Positions 1-7,485 of a stretch of DNA of 64,000 nucleotides are shown here, piece by piece. The stretch comes from Massilia sp. Bi118 (GTDB lineage: Bacteria; Pseudomonadota; Gammaproteobacteria; Burkholderiales; Burkholderiaceae_D), in contig NZ_CAKKMV010000003.1 in NCBI RefSeq assembly GCF_918697865.1, forward strand, positions 124,001 through 188,000. Reading direction: 5' to 3'. Position 1 is the stretch's first letter, and the number at the start of each line of letters is the position of its first letter. The notes under the pieces were generated by a model that was not told the DNA's origin, did not search any database, and saw only the letters and a program-made list of their open reading frames with translations. Made by a program: the position numbers and the translations under genes.

Positions 1-2140
1 CTATATGGCGCGGGCTCGCGCCGTGCAGCTTGCGCAGCACGAATTCGCGGGCGCGGCGGCGGATGGTGTAGCTCGACAATACGTAGATGCCGAAGCAGGC
101 CAGCGCCGTCGCCACCAGGCTGGCGAGGGCCAGCAGCCTGGCCTGGCGCAGGTCGTCGGCGTAATTGCTTGCGAAGACAGCGGATGCGCTTTCGATGTCG
201 GGGGCGTCGTCCGGGAAGTGGCGCGCCCACAGCGCTTCGATGGCGGCGCGCGCCGCCGGCAGCGGGCCGCGCACGCGCACGGTCAGCACACCGCCGTCCT
301 CGCTCTGCAGGTACATGATCGGTCCGGGTTTCTGGCGCAAGGTGGTGAAGCGCAGCTCCGGGGCGATGCCGATCACGCGCTTGTTCTTGTCGACGATCTG
401 GCCGACCGCCGCTTCCGGCGTGGCGAAGCCGAGCGCGTAGGCGGCGCGCGCATTCAGCACTACGCCTTCCTCGCCCTCGCGCGAAAACAGCCGGCCCTCG
501 AGCGGACGCAGGCCGAATACCTGGAAGAAGTTGGCGCCGACCTTCTTGCCCTCGATCGGCAGCGTGCTGCCGTCGCGCATGCTGACGGCGAGGGTGATCG
601 TGACCTCGTCGCGGCCGATCGCTTCGGACATTGCCGTGGCGCCCTCGACCATGGGCAGGCGTTCCAGCTCGGCCTTGAACGCGTGCGCCGCGCCGCCCGG
701 CTGCCCGCCGCGTTGGCCCGGCAGTTCCAGCACCAGCTGGGACGAAGGGTCGAAGCCGGGATCGGCGCCGCTGGCATAGTGGGCCTGCCACCACACCGAC
801 AAGCTGGCGGCAACCAGCCCGATCGCGGCCGCGAACTGCGCCACCGTCAGGATGCGGCGCAGGCGCACGCCATCGAGGGTTTCGCCGTCGCGTCCGCCGA
901 GCGCGACGCTGGCCGGCACCCGCGCCGCCAGCCAGGCCGGATACAGACCGGACAGCAAGCCGGTCTCGATGCCGATCGCGGCCATCAGCGCCCAGGCGCC
1001 GGGCCCGAAGGCGGCCGCCAGCGGCACCGCGACCAGTTCGGAGAACAGGGGTATGCTGAGCCAGGCCAGCAGGAAGCCGAGCAGGGTCGAGCCGGCGCCC
1101 ACCAACAACGCCTCGGCCGCGAACTGCCCGGCCAGGCCGGCGCCGGAAATGCCGAGTGTCTTGCGTACCGCGATCTCGCGCCGGCGCGCCGTGGTGCGCA
1201 CCGCCGCCAGGTTCACGTAATTAGTGGCCGCCAGCACCAGGATCAGCACGCCCAGCAGGGCCAGGCCGGCGATCGCCGCCGGGTTGCCGGAACTGGACGC
1301 GCTGCCGCCCGCCGCCAGGTCCTGGTCGAAATAAATCCCGGACAGCTGCGTCACGCCGATATTCGTCAAGGGCGTCGGCCGGCCCTCCCTGAGCCGCGCC
1401 GGCAGGCTGGCGTCGCGCTCGGCGGCGACCGTGCTTTCCAGCGCCGCCTGCAGTTGCGCGGCCGTGACGCCCGGCGCCGGCCGCAGGTAAAGGCTTTCGC
1501 GCCGGAACCAGGCGTCCTGGGTAGACTTGGGCGGCGGATCCCAGCTGTGCACGCCCTTGCCGAGCAGCGCGCCGAAAGCCGGGCTGGTATTCGCCGGCAG
1601 GTCGGCCAGGATGGCGCGTACCATGAAGGGACTGCCGGCGATCGTGACCACCTTGCCCAGCGCATCCGCGGTGCCGAACAGACGCTCGGCTTCGGCGCGG
1701 CTCAGCACCAGGGCGTCGGGACGGGCCAGCGCGGCGTCGGCGTTGCCGGCGATGGCGCGCAGGCCGAAGAAGGACAGGTAATTCGCGTCCACCACGGATA
1801 CCGTGAGCTGCACGAAACGCGCCTCGACCCGCGCCCCGACCTGTTGCGAGCGGGCGCCGGTCGCCGCGCGCGCCAGCCCGGTAGCGACAGCCTTGCCCGC
1901 CAGCGGCGCCGGCGCGCTGGGCCCCCAGGTCGCGCGCGGGAACAGATTGCGGCGCTCCTTTACCACGTATATGCCGTCGGCGCCGGCGATGGCGTCGTTG
2001 TAGGTCCAGGCGTAGCGGACCAGTCCGAACAGCAGGAAGCAGGCGGCCAGCGCCACCGCCAGGCCGAGCACGGCGACGGCGGAATAGACGGGCTCGCGGG
2101 CCAGCAGGCGCCATGCCAGGCGCATGTTTCGCAGCTTCAT
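1..2140 (-). CDS. FtsX/MacB-family ABC transporter permease (3' end cut by window)
   Basis: Inner-membrane permease of the MacB/FtsX type, which moves a substrate with a separate ATPase by mechanotransmission. The frame is open from ATG 2140 (MKLRNMRLAWRLLAREP) to the window edge, about 713 residues. It shows an N-terminal membrane segment (residues about 20-40), a long periplasmic MacB-like core, an FtsX block with several hydrophobic segments (about 285-440, after an AAVRTTARRREIAVRKTLG-type motif), a second core-like region, and the start of the last FtsX block (LLALASLVATALACFGIYVLS, then RRRAREFVLRKLHG). Only the extreme C-terminus is missing. No ATPase gene lies in the window, so it must be beyond the left edge or elsewhere. 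It diverges from the BlaI-like gene across three candidate operators, which suggests joint repression. The substrate is unknown. Confidence 0.85.
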   Translation of the reverse strand, partial: MKLRNMRLAWRLLAREPVYSAVAVLGLAVALAACFLLFGLVRYAWTYNDAIAGADGIYVVKERRNLFPRATWGPSAPAPLAGKAVATGLARAATGARSQQVGARVEARFVQLTVSVVDANYLSFFGLRAIAGNADAALARPDALVLSRAEAERLFGTADALGKVVTIAGSPFMVRAILADLPANTSPAFGALLGKGVHSWDPPPKSTQDAWFRRESLYLRPAPGVTAAQLQAALESTVAAERDASLPARLREGRPTPLTNIGVTQLSGIYFDQDLAAGGSASSSGNPAAIAGLALLGVLILVLAATNYVNLAAVRTTARRREIAVRKTLGISGAGLAGQFAAEALLVGAGSTLLGFLLAWLSIPLFSELVAVPLAAAFGPGAWALMAAIGIETGLLSGLYPAWLAARVPASVALGGRDGETLDGVRLRRILTVAQFAAAIGLVAASLSVWWQAHYASGADPGFDPSSQLVLELPGQRGGQPGGAAHAFKAELERLPMVEGATAMSEAIGRDEVTITLAVSMRDGSTLPIEGKKVGANFFQVFGLRPLEGRLFSREGEEGVVLNARAAYALGFATPEAAVGQIVDKNKRVIGIAPELRFTTLRQKPGPIMYLQSEDGGVLTVRVRGPLPAARAAIEALWARHFPDDAPDIESASAVFASNYADDLRQARLLALASLVATALACFGIYVLSSYTIRRRAREFVLRKLHGASPRHI

Positions 2141-2157
2141 CGGCATCCTCGATAATG

Positions 2158-2173
2158 TAGACAATGATGTCTA
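2158..2173. promoter_or_regulatory. Candidate BlaI-type operator 1 (TAGACA-N4-TGTCTA)
   Basis: A perfect 6-bp inverted repeat with a 4-bp spacer, 18 bp upstream of the permease start on the minus strand. BlaI/MecI/CopY regulators bind short dyads with TACA/TGTA-like or GACA/TGTC-like half sites. Two further 16-mers in the same gap share the outer TAGA-N8-TCTA frame. Assignment to the adjacent BlaI-like gene is inference. Confidence 0.5.
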
Positions 2174-2225
2174 TGCTATTCCGGTTGTGCTCGTTCCGGC
2201 AATAGCAGTTCGATAAATATTTTGG

Positions 2226-2255
2226 TAGACAGGACAATCTAGAAGGGCTAGTCTA
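2226..2255. promoter_or_regulatory. Two overlapping candidate BlaI-type operators
   Basis: Two 16-bp sites, 2226-2241 and 2240-2255, both fit TAGA-N8-TCTA and overlap by two bases. They end 34 bp upstream of the BlaI-like start codon, where a repressor would block its own promoter. Together with 2158-2173 they make three sites in a 149-bp divergent gap. The inner half-site bases are less symmetric than in operator 1. Confidence 0.45.
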
Positions 2256-2289
2256 CGCGTGCGTATATTCAGCTTCACGAGGATCCACC

Positions 2290-2676
2290 ATGGCCAAATC
2301 CCCTGCCCCTTCCAAGCCGACGCCGGCTGAACTCGACCTGCTGCAGGTGCTGTGGCCGCTGGGCTCGGGCACCGCGCGCCAGGTCCACGACGAGATTCTC
2401 AAGACCCGTCCCGACGTGACCTACGCCACCGTGCTGCGCCTGATGCAGATCATGCATGCCAAGGGTTTGCTGATCCGCGACGAGAGCGAACGGTCTCACG
2501 TATATGCGCCGGCCCAGGCCCAGGAATCTTTGCAGACCAATCTGCTGAAGGACCTGGTGCAGCGCGCCTTTTCCGGCTCGGCCAAAGCCCTTGTGCTGGC
2601 GGCACTCAAGAGCGGCATCTCGAAAAAGGAGCGGGAGGAAATCGAAGAACTGCTGAAGGGCGAGGACAAGCAATGA
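2290..2676 (+). CDS. BlaI/MecI/CopY family transcriptional repressor
   Basis: A 128-residue winged-helix repressor of the Penicillinase_R family. The N-terminal HTH covers about residues 10-80 (TPAELDLLQVLWPLG, then a VTYATVLRLMQIMHAKGLL recognition helix and wing). The C-terminal helices (about 85-125) form the dimer and protease-sensitive region of the family. Its stop overlaps the start of the M56 protease gene (ATGA), the usual BlaI-BlaR1 arrangement in which the membrane protease relieves repression. Candidate operators lie in the upstream gap. The signal sensed need not be a beta-lactam, because the partner has no penicillin-binding sensor domain. Confidence 0.92.
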   Translation: MAKSPAPSKPTPAELDLLQVLWPLGSGTARQVHDEILKTRPDVTYATVLRLMQIMHAKGLLIRDESERSHVYAPAQAQESLQTNLLKDLVQRAFSGSAKALVLAALKSGISKKEREEIEELLKGEDKQ

Positions 2677-3947
2677 GCGCCCCGGCCCTGATCGCCGCGG
2701 TCGGCTGGACCCTGGTCCATTTCGTCTGGCAGGGCGCACTGCTCGGCTGCATTGTGGCCGTGCTGTTGACGGCCTTGCGCAATGCGCGCCCGGAAACGCG
2801 TTATGCGGTGGCTTGCGCCGGCCTGCTGCTCTGCCTGGCCTGGCCGACGGTCGACCTGGCGCTGCTGCTGAAGTCCGGGACGGGTGCCGAGAGCGGCAAG
2901 CTGTTCCGCAGCGGCGCCGCCGCCATGGCAGCCGCACCGGATGCGGCCGGGCTGTTGCCATGGCTGGGCCGCAACCTGGGCTGGATCGTCGCCTTGTGGG
3001 CGGGCTGCGCCGGCGCCCTGAGCCTGCGCATGGCGGTCGGCCTGCTATGGATCGGCCGCGCCGCCCGCATCCAGGCTTCGGATGCGGCCTGGCAGGAACG
3101 CCTGTCGCGCCTGGCCGAGCGCTGCGGCCTCGGCCGCGAAGTACGGCTGCGCGTGGTCGACGGCCTGACCAGCCCGATCACGGCCGGCTGGTGGCGCCCG
3201 GTCGTGCTGGTGCCGGCCAGCCTGGTCGCCGGCATGCCGCCGCATCTGCTGGAAGCCCTGCTGGTGCACGAGCTCGGCCACGTGCGCCGCCACGACTACC
3301 TGGTCAACCTGCTGCAGAACGTGATCGAGACCCTGCTGTTCTATCATCCGGCGGTTTGGTGGCTGTCGCGCCGTATCCGCGCCGAGCGCGAACAGATCGC
3401 CGACGACTTCGCCGCCCGCCACCTGGGCGAGCCGCGCCGCCTGGCGCTGGCGCTGTCGGAACTGGAAAAGCTGCAGTTCTCCAGCCACCACCTGGCGCAG
3501 GCCGCGAACGGCGGCGACCTCATGGGCCGCATCCGCCGCCTGCTGCGCCCGGACGTGCAGGCCCTGAACTGGAAGGCGGCGATCCCGGTGCTGGGTCTGG
3601 CCGTGGTGTGCGCGGCCAGCGCGCATGCGCCGGTGAGCCGTGCCACCGCTTCCGCACACCCGGTGGGAGTAAGGCAGGCAGCCGTCGTCGATTTCAATAC
3701 TTGCCGCAAGCCGCATTATCCGAAAGACGATATCACCGCTGGACACCAGGGTACGGTAACGCTCGGCTTCATGCTCGACGAACGCGGTACCGTCCTCGAC
3801 GTTTCGGTTAGGAAATCGAGCGGTTACGCCAGCCTGGACGAAGCCGCACGCGGCGCCCTTGCCTTATGCAACTTCCGCCCCGCGCTAGAGGACGGCGTGC
3901 CGGTAAAGAGCATGCAACCTGTCCAGTACGTCTGGACCCTGAAATAA
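2673..3947 (+). CDS. BlaR1-like M56 metallopeptidase with C-terminal TonB domain
   Basis: A 424-residue membrane zinc protease. Hydrophobic segments near residues 5-40, 45-65 and 100-125 precede the M56 catalytic motif HELGH (H199-H203) and a following membrane helix. A last hydrophobic stretch (about 305-325) leads into an extracytoplasmic tail that reads as a TonB C-terminal domain (about residues 345-424: PHYPKDDITAGHQGTVTLGF, SSGYASLDEAA, NFRPA). Canonical BlaR1 has a penicillin-binding sensor at this position. The start ATG overlaps the repressor stop by 4 bp, so translation is coupled. By family analogy it senses an envelope signal and inactivates the neighbouring repressor; which signal is unknown. 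Confidence 0.88.
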   Translation: MSAPALIAAVGWTLVHFVWQGALLGCIVAVLLTALRNARPETRYAVACAGLLLCLAWPTVDLALLLKSGTGAESGKLFRSGAAAMAAAPDAAGLLPWLGRNLGWIVALWAGCAGALSLRMAVGLLWIGRAARIQASDAAWQERLSRLAERCGLGREVRLRVVDGLTSPITAGWWRPVVLVPASLVAGMPPHLLEALLVHELGHVRRHDYLVNLLQNVIETLLFYHPAVWWLSRRIRAEREQIADDFAARHLGEPRRLALALSELEKLQFSSHHLAQAANGGDLMGRIRRLLRPDVQALNWKAAIPVLGLAVVCAASAHAPVSRATASAHPVGVRQAAVVDFNTCRKPHYPKDDITAGHQGTVTLGFMLDERGTVLDVSVRKSSGYASLDEAARGALALCNFRPALEDGVPVKSMQPVQYVWTLK

Positions 3948-3977
3948 GAAAAGCCGCCTCAAGGGCGGCTTTTCTTT
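3948..3977 (+). terminator. Rho-independent terminator after the blaI-M56 pair
   Basis: A perfect 11-bp stem (GAAAAGCCGCC / GGCGGCTTTTC) with a 5-base loop, followed by a T-rich run. It starts directly after the TAA of the M56 gene. The flanking A and T runs could also serve the convergent scoB gene on the minus strand. Confidence 0.85.
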
Positions 3978-3994
3978 GTTGAGGCAGACCGGGT

Positions 3995-4645
3995 TCAGAC
4001 GCCGCTGACATCCAGCTCCGCGGTCGTCGCTTCCACCACCTGCTCCCTGGTCACGCCCGGCGCCAGCTCCACCAGCTTGAGGCCGGTGTCAGTAACGTCG
4101 ATCACGCCCAGGTCGGTGATGATGCGGTCGACCACGCCCACGCCGGTCAGCGGCAGGTCGCACTTTTTCAGCAGCTTGTGCGAGATGCTGCCGTCCTTGG
4201 CGGTGGCGACGTGCTCCATCAGCACCACCACGCGCTTGACGCCGGCCACCAGGTCCATCGCACCGCCCATGCCCTTGACCATTTTGCCCGGGATCATCCA
4301 GTTGGCCAGGTCACCCTTTTCCGAGACCTGCATTGCGCCCAGGATCGCCAGGTTGATCTTGCCGCCACGGATCATGCCGAAGGAATCGGCCGAGCTGAAG
4401 TAGGCTGCGCCCGGAAGCGCCGTCACGGTCTGCTTGCCGGCGTTGATCAGGTCGGCGTCGACTTCCGCGTCCGTCGGGAAGGGACCGATGCCCAGCAGGC
4501 CGTTTTCCGACTGCAGAAAGACTTCGACGTCCTTTGGGACGTAGTTCGCCACCAGGGTCGGCAGGCCGATACCCAGGTTCACATAGAAACCGTCCTGCAG
4601 TTCCTTTGCCGCGCGCGCGGCCATTTCATCACGAGTCCATGCCAT
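3995..4645 (-). CDS. scoB: 3-oxoacid CoA-transferase subunit B
   Basis: The 216-residue beta subunit of a class I CoA-transferase, which moves CoA from succinyl-CoA to a 3-oxoacid such as acetoacetate. The catalytic glutamate sits in SENGLLG (E47), the site of the covalent CoA thioester intermediate. [13 protein letters not shown] near the N-terminus and the GGAMDLVAG glycine loop (about residues 126-134) are typical. It lies 18 bp downstream of the alpha-subunit gene, in the order A then B. Ketone-body use and beta-ketoadipate breakdown (PcaIJ) are hard to tell apart by sequence. No aromatic-degradation genes are in the window, which favours the ScoAB reading. Confidence 0.92.
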   Translation of the reverse strand: MAWTRDEMAARAAKELQDGFYVNLGIGLPTLVANYVPKDVEVFLQSENGLLGIGPFPTDAEVDADLINAGKQTVTALPGAAYFSSADSFGMIRGGKINLAILGAMQVSEKGDLANWMIPGKMVKGMGGAMDLVAGVKRVVVLMEHVATAKDGSISHKLLKKCDLPLTGVGVVDRIITDLGVIDVTDTGLKLVELAPGVTREQVVEATTAELDVSGV

Positions 4646-4663
4646 GTTCGTAGTCTCCTGGTC

Positions 4664-5362
4664 TTAGCTTGCGCGCACGGTGCGCTGTTCGATGCGCTTT
4701 TCCGGCGTCGGGTTGTGAACGATGCGGTGCACGAAGATGCTCGGCAGGTGCACCTGGTCCGGATCGATCTCGCCGGTCTCGACCAGCTGTTCCACTTCGA
4801 CGATGCAGACCTTGCCGGCGGTGGCGACGTTCGGGTTGAAGTTGCGCGAGGTCTTGCGGAACACCAGGTTGCCGGCGCGGTCGGCCTTCCAGGCCTTGAC
4901 CAGGGCGACGTCCGGGTTCAGCGCGCGTTCCATCACGTACATTTCGCCGTCGAATTCGCGGGTCTCCTTGCCCTCGGCGACGATGGTGCCGTAGCCGGTC
5001 TTGGTGAAGAAGGCCGGGATGCCGGCGCCGCCGGCGCGCAGCTTCTCGGCCAGGGTGCCCTGCGGCGTGAATTCGAGCTCGAGCTCGCCGGCCAGGTACT
5101 GGCGCGCGAACTCCTTGTTCTCGCCGACGTAGGACGCGATCATCTTCTTGATCTGGCGCGTGGTCAGCAGCTGGCCGAGGCCGAAGTCGTCGACGCCGGC
5201 ATTGTTCGAGATGGCCGTCAGGTTCTTGACGCCGGAATCGCGCAGCGCGGCGATCAGCGCTTCCGGAATGCCGCACAGGCCGAAGCCGCCGACGGCGATG
5301 GTCTGGCCGTCCTGGACGACGCCTTCGAGTGCGGACCGCGCATCTGGATAAACTTTATTCAT
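4664..5362 (-). CDS. scoA: 3-oxoacid CoA-transferase subunit A
   Basis: The 232-residue alpha subunit of the same CoA-transferase. It shows the GGFGLCGIPEALIAAL nucleotide/CoA loop near residues 24-39, and the NNAGVDDFGLGQLL and GGAGIPAFFTKTGYGT segments of the family. The frame stays open further upstream. ATG 5362 (MNKVYPDARSALEGV) is chosen because a good ribosome-binding site (AAAGGGACGGG) precedes it and the protein then aligns with the usual family N-terminus. It diverges from a PAS-LuxR gene across 97 bp. Confidence 0.93.
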   Translation of the reverse strand: MNKVYPDARSALEGVVQDGQTIAVGGFGLCGIPEALIAALRDSGVKNLTAISNNAGVDDFGLGQLLTTRQIKKMIASYVGENKEFARQYLAGELELEFTPQGTLAEKLRAGGAGIPAFFTKTGYGTIVAEGKETREFDGEMYVMERALNPDVALVKAWKADRAGNLVFRKTSRNFNPNVATAGKVCIVEVEQLVETGEIDPDQVHLPSIFVHRIVHNPTPEKRIEQRTVRAS

Positions 5363-5459
5363 ACCCGTCCCTTTAGTAAGTGATCTGTACAGCAGAGTAG
5401 AATTCGAGAATAAAATAGCGCTCTGTAAAGCACAATACCGTAGAAATACCGGCCCATAA

Positions 5460-6020
5460 ATGAGCGCATCATACGCCATCGATTACGAGATGATTTTCCA
5501 GCATGCGCCGGTCGGCATGTGCATCTCCGTCAACCGGATCATCCAGGCCTGCAACCACGCGCTGGCGGACATGTTCGGCTACGACTGCGCCCACCTGGAC
5601 GGCAAGTCCTTCGAGGTGCTGTACCCGACCGAGGACGAGTTCCTGCGCACCGGCGACCGCATCGTGCCCATCATGAATGCCAAAGGCCGCTACTCGGACG
5701 AGCGCATCATGCGCCGTGCCAGCGGCGAACTGTTCTGGTGCCACGTGACGGGCCGCGCGCTCGACCCGCAGCAACCGCTGGGCGCCGGCGTATGGACCTT
5801 CGAAGACGTGAGCGAGAAGCGTCCGGTAACGGCCGCGCTGACCCCGCGCGAACGCGAGATCGCGGCCCTGCTGGTCGAGGGCAAGACCAGCAAGGTGATT
5901 GCTCGCGAGACCGACCTGTCGCCGCGTACGGTGGAGATGCACCGGGCCAAGCTGATGAAGAAGTTTTCGGCGTCGACTTCTTCGGAGCTGGTGCACAAGC
6001 TGGTGGGTGTGGCGCGCTAG
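5460..6020 (+). CDS. PAS domain LuxR-type (GerE) transcriptional regulator
   Basis: A 186-residue one-component regulator. An N-terminal PAS fold (about residues 8-118, with HAPVGMCISV and DGKSFEVLYPTEDEF) is followed by a GerE helix-turn-helix (about 123-186: LTPREREIAALLVEGKTSKVIA, then LSPRTVEMHRAKLMKK). There is no receiver domain, so the PAS fold probably senses a small molecule or redox state directly. It diverges from scoAB and is the obvious candidate regulator of that operon; this is inferred from position only. The first ATG of the open frame is used. Confidence 0.88.
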   Translation: MSASYAIDYEMIFQHAPVGMCISVNRIIQACNHALADMFGYDCAHLDGKSFEVLYPTEDEFLRTGDRIVPIMNAKGRYSDERIMRRASGELFWCHVTGRALDPQQPLGAGVWTFEDVSEKRPVTAALTPREREIAALLVEGKTSKVIARETDLSPRTVEMHRAKLMKKFSASTSSELVHKLVGVAR

Positions 6021-6274
6021 CTGGCCGGACTGCCCAACAGGTCGTGAACGGCGAGATTTTCCCGATCACGTTGCGAAACACCAATCCTGACCGCCTGCAT
6101 AGTAATACCATTGGCGCTTCGACCTGCAGGACCGCAGCTCTGCATTGTCCGTCTGCTGCCGCAAGCCGGCGTTTTGCGAAAAAACTATAGCCTCTGTTGA
6201 AAGTCTAAGGATATCTCTATTGCCCATGTTTCGACGTGCTGGACCTGGGCATGCTGTCAATCGTGGAGCTGACC

Positions 6275-6754
6275 ATGACAGACGAATCGATATTTCCCGT
6301 CCCCGGCACCGTGCTTTGGGGCATGGACATCGACCTGGAGCGGGAGGTATTCCGCTCCGGTGCCGCATCCAAGCCGAATGTAGAATACCTGCGCTTCCTG
6401 GACCTTGGCCTTGCCGAGGAAGGCAGGATCCCCGATACGCTCAGGGAGACGATGATGGTTGCTCCCGGCCAGGGCATATCGCTTTTCCTTCAGCGCATGA
6501 TCCCGGAAGGGCTGACGCTGTATGACCCAGCCCTGGCTGGGGAAGTCGAGAAGAAAAAAATCAAGAAAATCCACTGGTGGGGCATTGAACAGGGGCGCCC
6601 TATCCCTGCGGGTCTCCAATTGGTTTACGATGGCCAACCTCCCGGCCATTGCACATTATCCGTGGTGCGGCAGATGCCGGTATCGGCGTTCTTGTCGCTG
6701 GTGGCGACAATCACCTTCAACCCGAGCGGCATCGATCTCGTGGTGCCCCTATAA
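6275..6754 (+). CDS. Tse2-like putative ADP-ribosyltransferase-fold toxin
   Basis: A 159-residue soluble protein from ATG 6275, chosen because GTGGAG lies 6 bases upstream; in-frame starts at 6236 and 6251 are possible. I do not recognise it with certainty. Its pattern fits the small Tse2-type toxin family: an APGQGISLF segment matching the family's 'P-x-x-GG-x-S-x-F' motif, then W-W-G-I, IPAGLQLVYD, GHCTLSVV (family 'HyTI-x-P') and MPVSAFLSLV (family 'M-x-x-x-x-F-x-x-L'). The match is made from memory of the family pattern. The stretch is visibly poorer in GC than its neighbours, with runs such as AAGAAAAAAATCAAGAAAA, which suggests transfer. A 57-residue gene follows 10 bp downstream. Confidence 0.6.
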   Translation: MTDESIFPVPGTVLWGMDIDLEREVFRSGAASKPNVEYLRFLDLGLAEEGRIPDTLRETMMVAPGQGISLFLQRMIPEGLTLYDPALAGEVEKKKIKKIHWWGIEQGRPIPAGLQLVYDGQPPGHCTLSVVRQMPVSAFLSLVATITFNPSGIDLVVPL

Positions 6755-6764
6755 CGAAACGATC

Positions 6765-6938
6765 ATGAAAACACTAGACCTGACCGACAAAGAAATCAGC
6801 TATCTGATATTGAGCCTGAAACGACACGAAAAGGCTCTGCTGGAAGCCGAACAAGAGGACATGGAAGACAGTGTTACGGATCTGTTGTTCGTCCAGGGTT
6901 TGCAGAAAAAGTTACAGGCCCTGAAGAGTGTGGCGTGA
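6765..6938 (+). CDS. Small acidic helical protein, downstream partner of Tse2-like gene
   Basis: A 57-residue protein starting 10 bp after the Tse2-like gene. It is mostly charged and amphipathic helix (KEISYLILSLKRHEKALLEA, then acidic EQEDMEDS and a C-terminal helix). No cysteine cluster, signal peptide or membrane segment is visible. In position and size it could be the immunity or antitoxin partner, but small proteins that open with MKTLDLT also occur as stand-alone conserved hypotheticals in proteobacteria, so the pairing is uncertain. Its GC content is also lower than that of the surrounding genes. Confidence 0.6.
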   Translation: MKTLDLTDKEISYLILSLKRHEKALLEAEQEDMEDSVTDLLFVQGLQKKLQALKSVA

Positions 6939-6980
6939 TAATTCGTATTCCATCCTGCCTGGCGCACTGAAGCAAGTGTC

Positions 6981-7005
6981 CGGGTGGGCAAGGCGTGCCC
7001 ACCCG
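6981..7005. repeat. GC-rich hairpin repeat (CGGGTGGGCA / TGCCCACCCG)
   Basis: A perfect 10-bp stem with a 5-base loop between the small gene and the convergent thioesterase gene. A related hairpin with core GTGGGCA / TGCCCAC occurs at 62956-62974, also in a short intergenic gap. It has no T-run, so it is more likely a dispersed palindrome than a classical terminator. Confidence 0.6.
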
Positions 7006-7012
7006 TGCAGTG

Positions 7013-7444
7013 TCAAGCCTCCGGCAACTGACTCCTGATCCGCTCCGGCAGCGCCACCGACTTCTCCGCCTGGAAGTCGATCCACACGACCTTGCCGCCA
7101 CCTTCCGCATAGACGACGTCGGCCTTGCCTTCGGCATCAACCAGGCTGATCTCGTGCGTGACCTCGAAGCTCGAGCGGCCCGGTCCGCCCGCATAGGTGC
7201 GGACCTCGATCTCGCCAGGATACTTGAGCTGCTTGATGAAGGTGCAGTAGGCGGTGACGATCACCGGCCCCTGCCCTTTGGCGTCGAACTTGCCGTTCAG
7301 GTCTTCCAGGAAGGCGATCCGGCCGGTTTCCATGTAGCGGAAATAGATCGTGTTGTTGACGTGGCCGAGCACGTCCATGTCGCCCCAGCGGATGGCCTGG
7401 CGCATGGTGTGCATTAACTTCCGGTTTGACTTCTCGATGTTCAT
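7013..7444 (-). CDS. Hotdog-fold acyl-CoA thioesterase (4HBT family)
   Basis: A 143-residue cytoplasmic thioesterase of the 4-hydroxybenzoyl-CoA thioesterase/YbgC type. The active-site block reads RWGDMDVLGHVNNTIYFRYM (about residues 19-38), with the catalytic Asp of the D-x-x-G-H-V-N-N motif. The second half (KYPGEIEVRTY, FEVTHEISL, VVYAEGGGKVVWID) is the usual hotdog core. The frame stays open far upstream. ATG 7444 is chosen because a purine-rich AGCAGGCAACG precedes it and the protein then has normal family length. It probably belongs with the acyl-chain genes that follow on the same strand (hydrolase and SDR, then divergent ETF-QO). Confidence 0.88.
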   Translation of the reverse strand: MNIEKSNRKLMHTMRQAIRWGDMDVLGHVNNTIYFRYMETGRIAFLEDLNGKFDAKGQGPVIVTAYCTFIKQLKYPGEIEVRTYAGGPGRSSFEVTHEISLVDAEGKADVVYAEGGGKVVWIDFQAEKSVALPERIRSQLPEA

Positions 7445-7485
7445 CGTTGCCTGCTTCTGTTGAAAAAAACAGGCATTGTATGCTC

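Noticed and set aside
5..2155. Plus-strand open frame of 716 codons
   Set aside because: Antisense to the FtsX-type permease, whose membrane segments and family motifs are clear.
5383..5392. CTGTACAG in the scoA-LuxR gap as a LexA site
   Set aside because: The half sites are adjacent with no 8-bp spacer, so it does not fit the LexA consensus.
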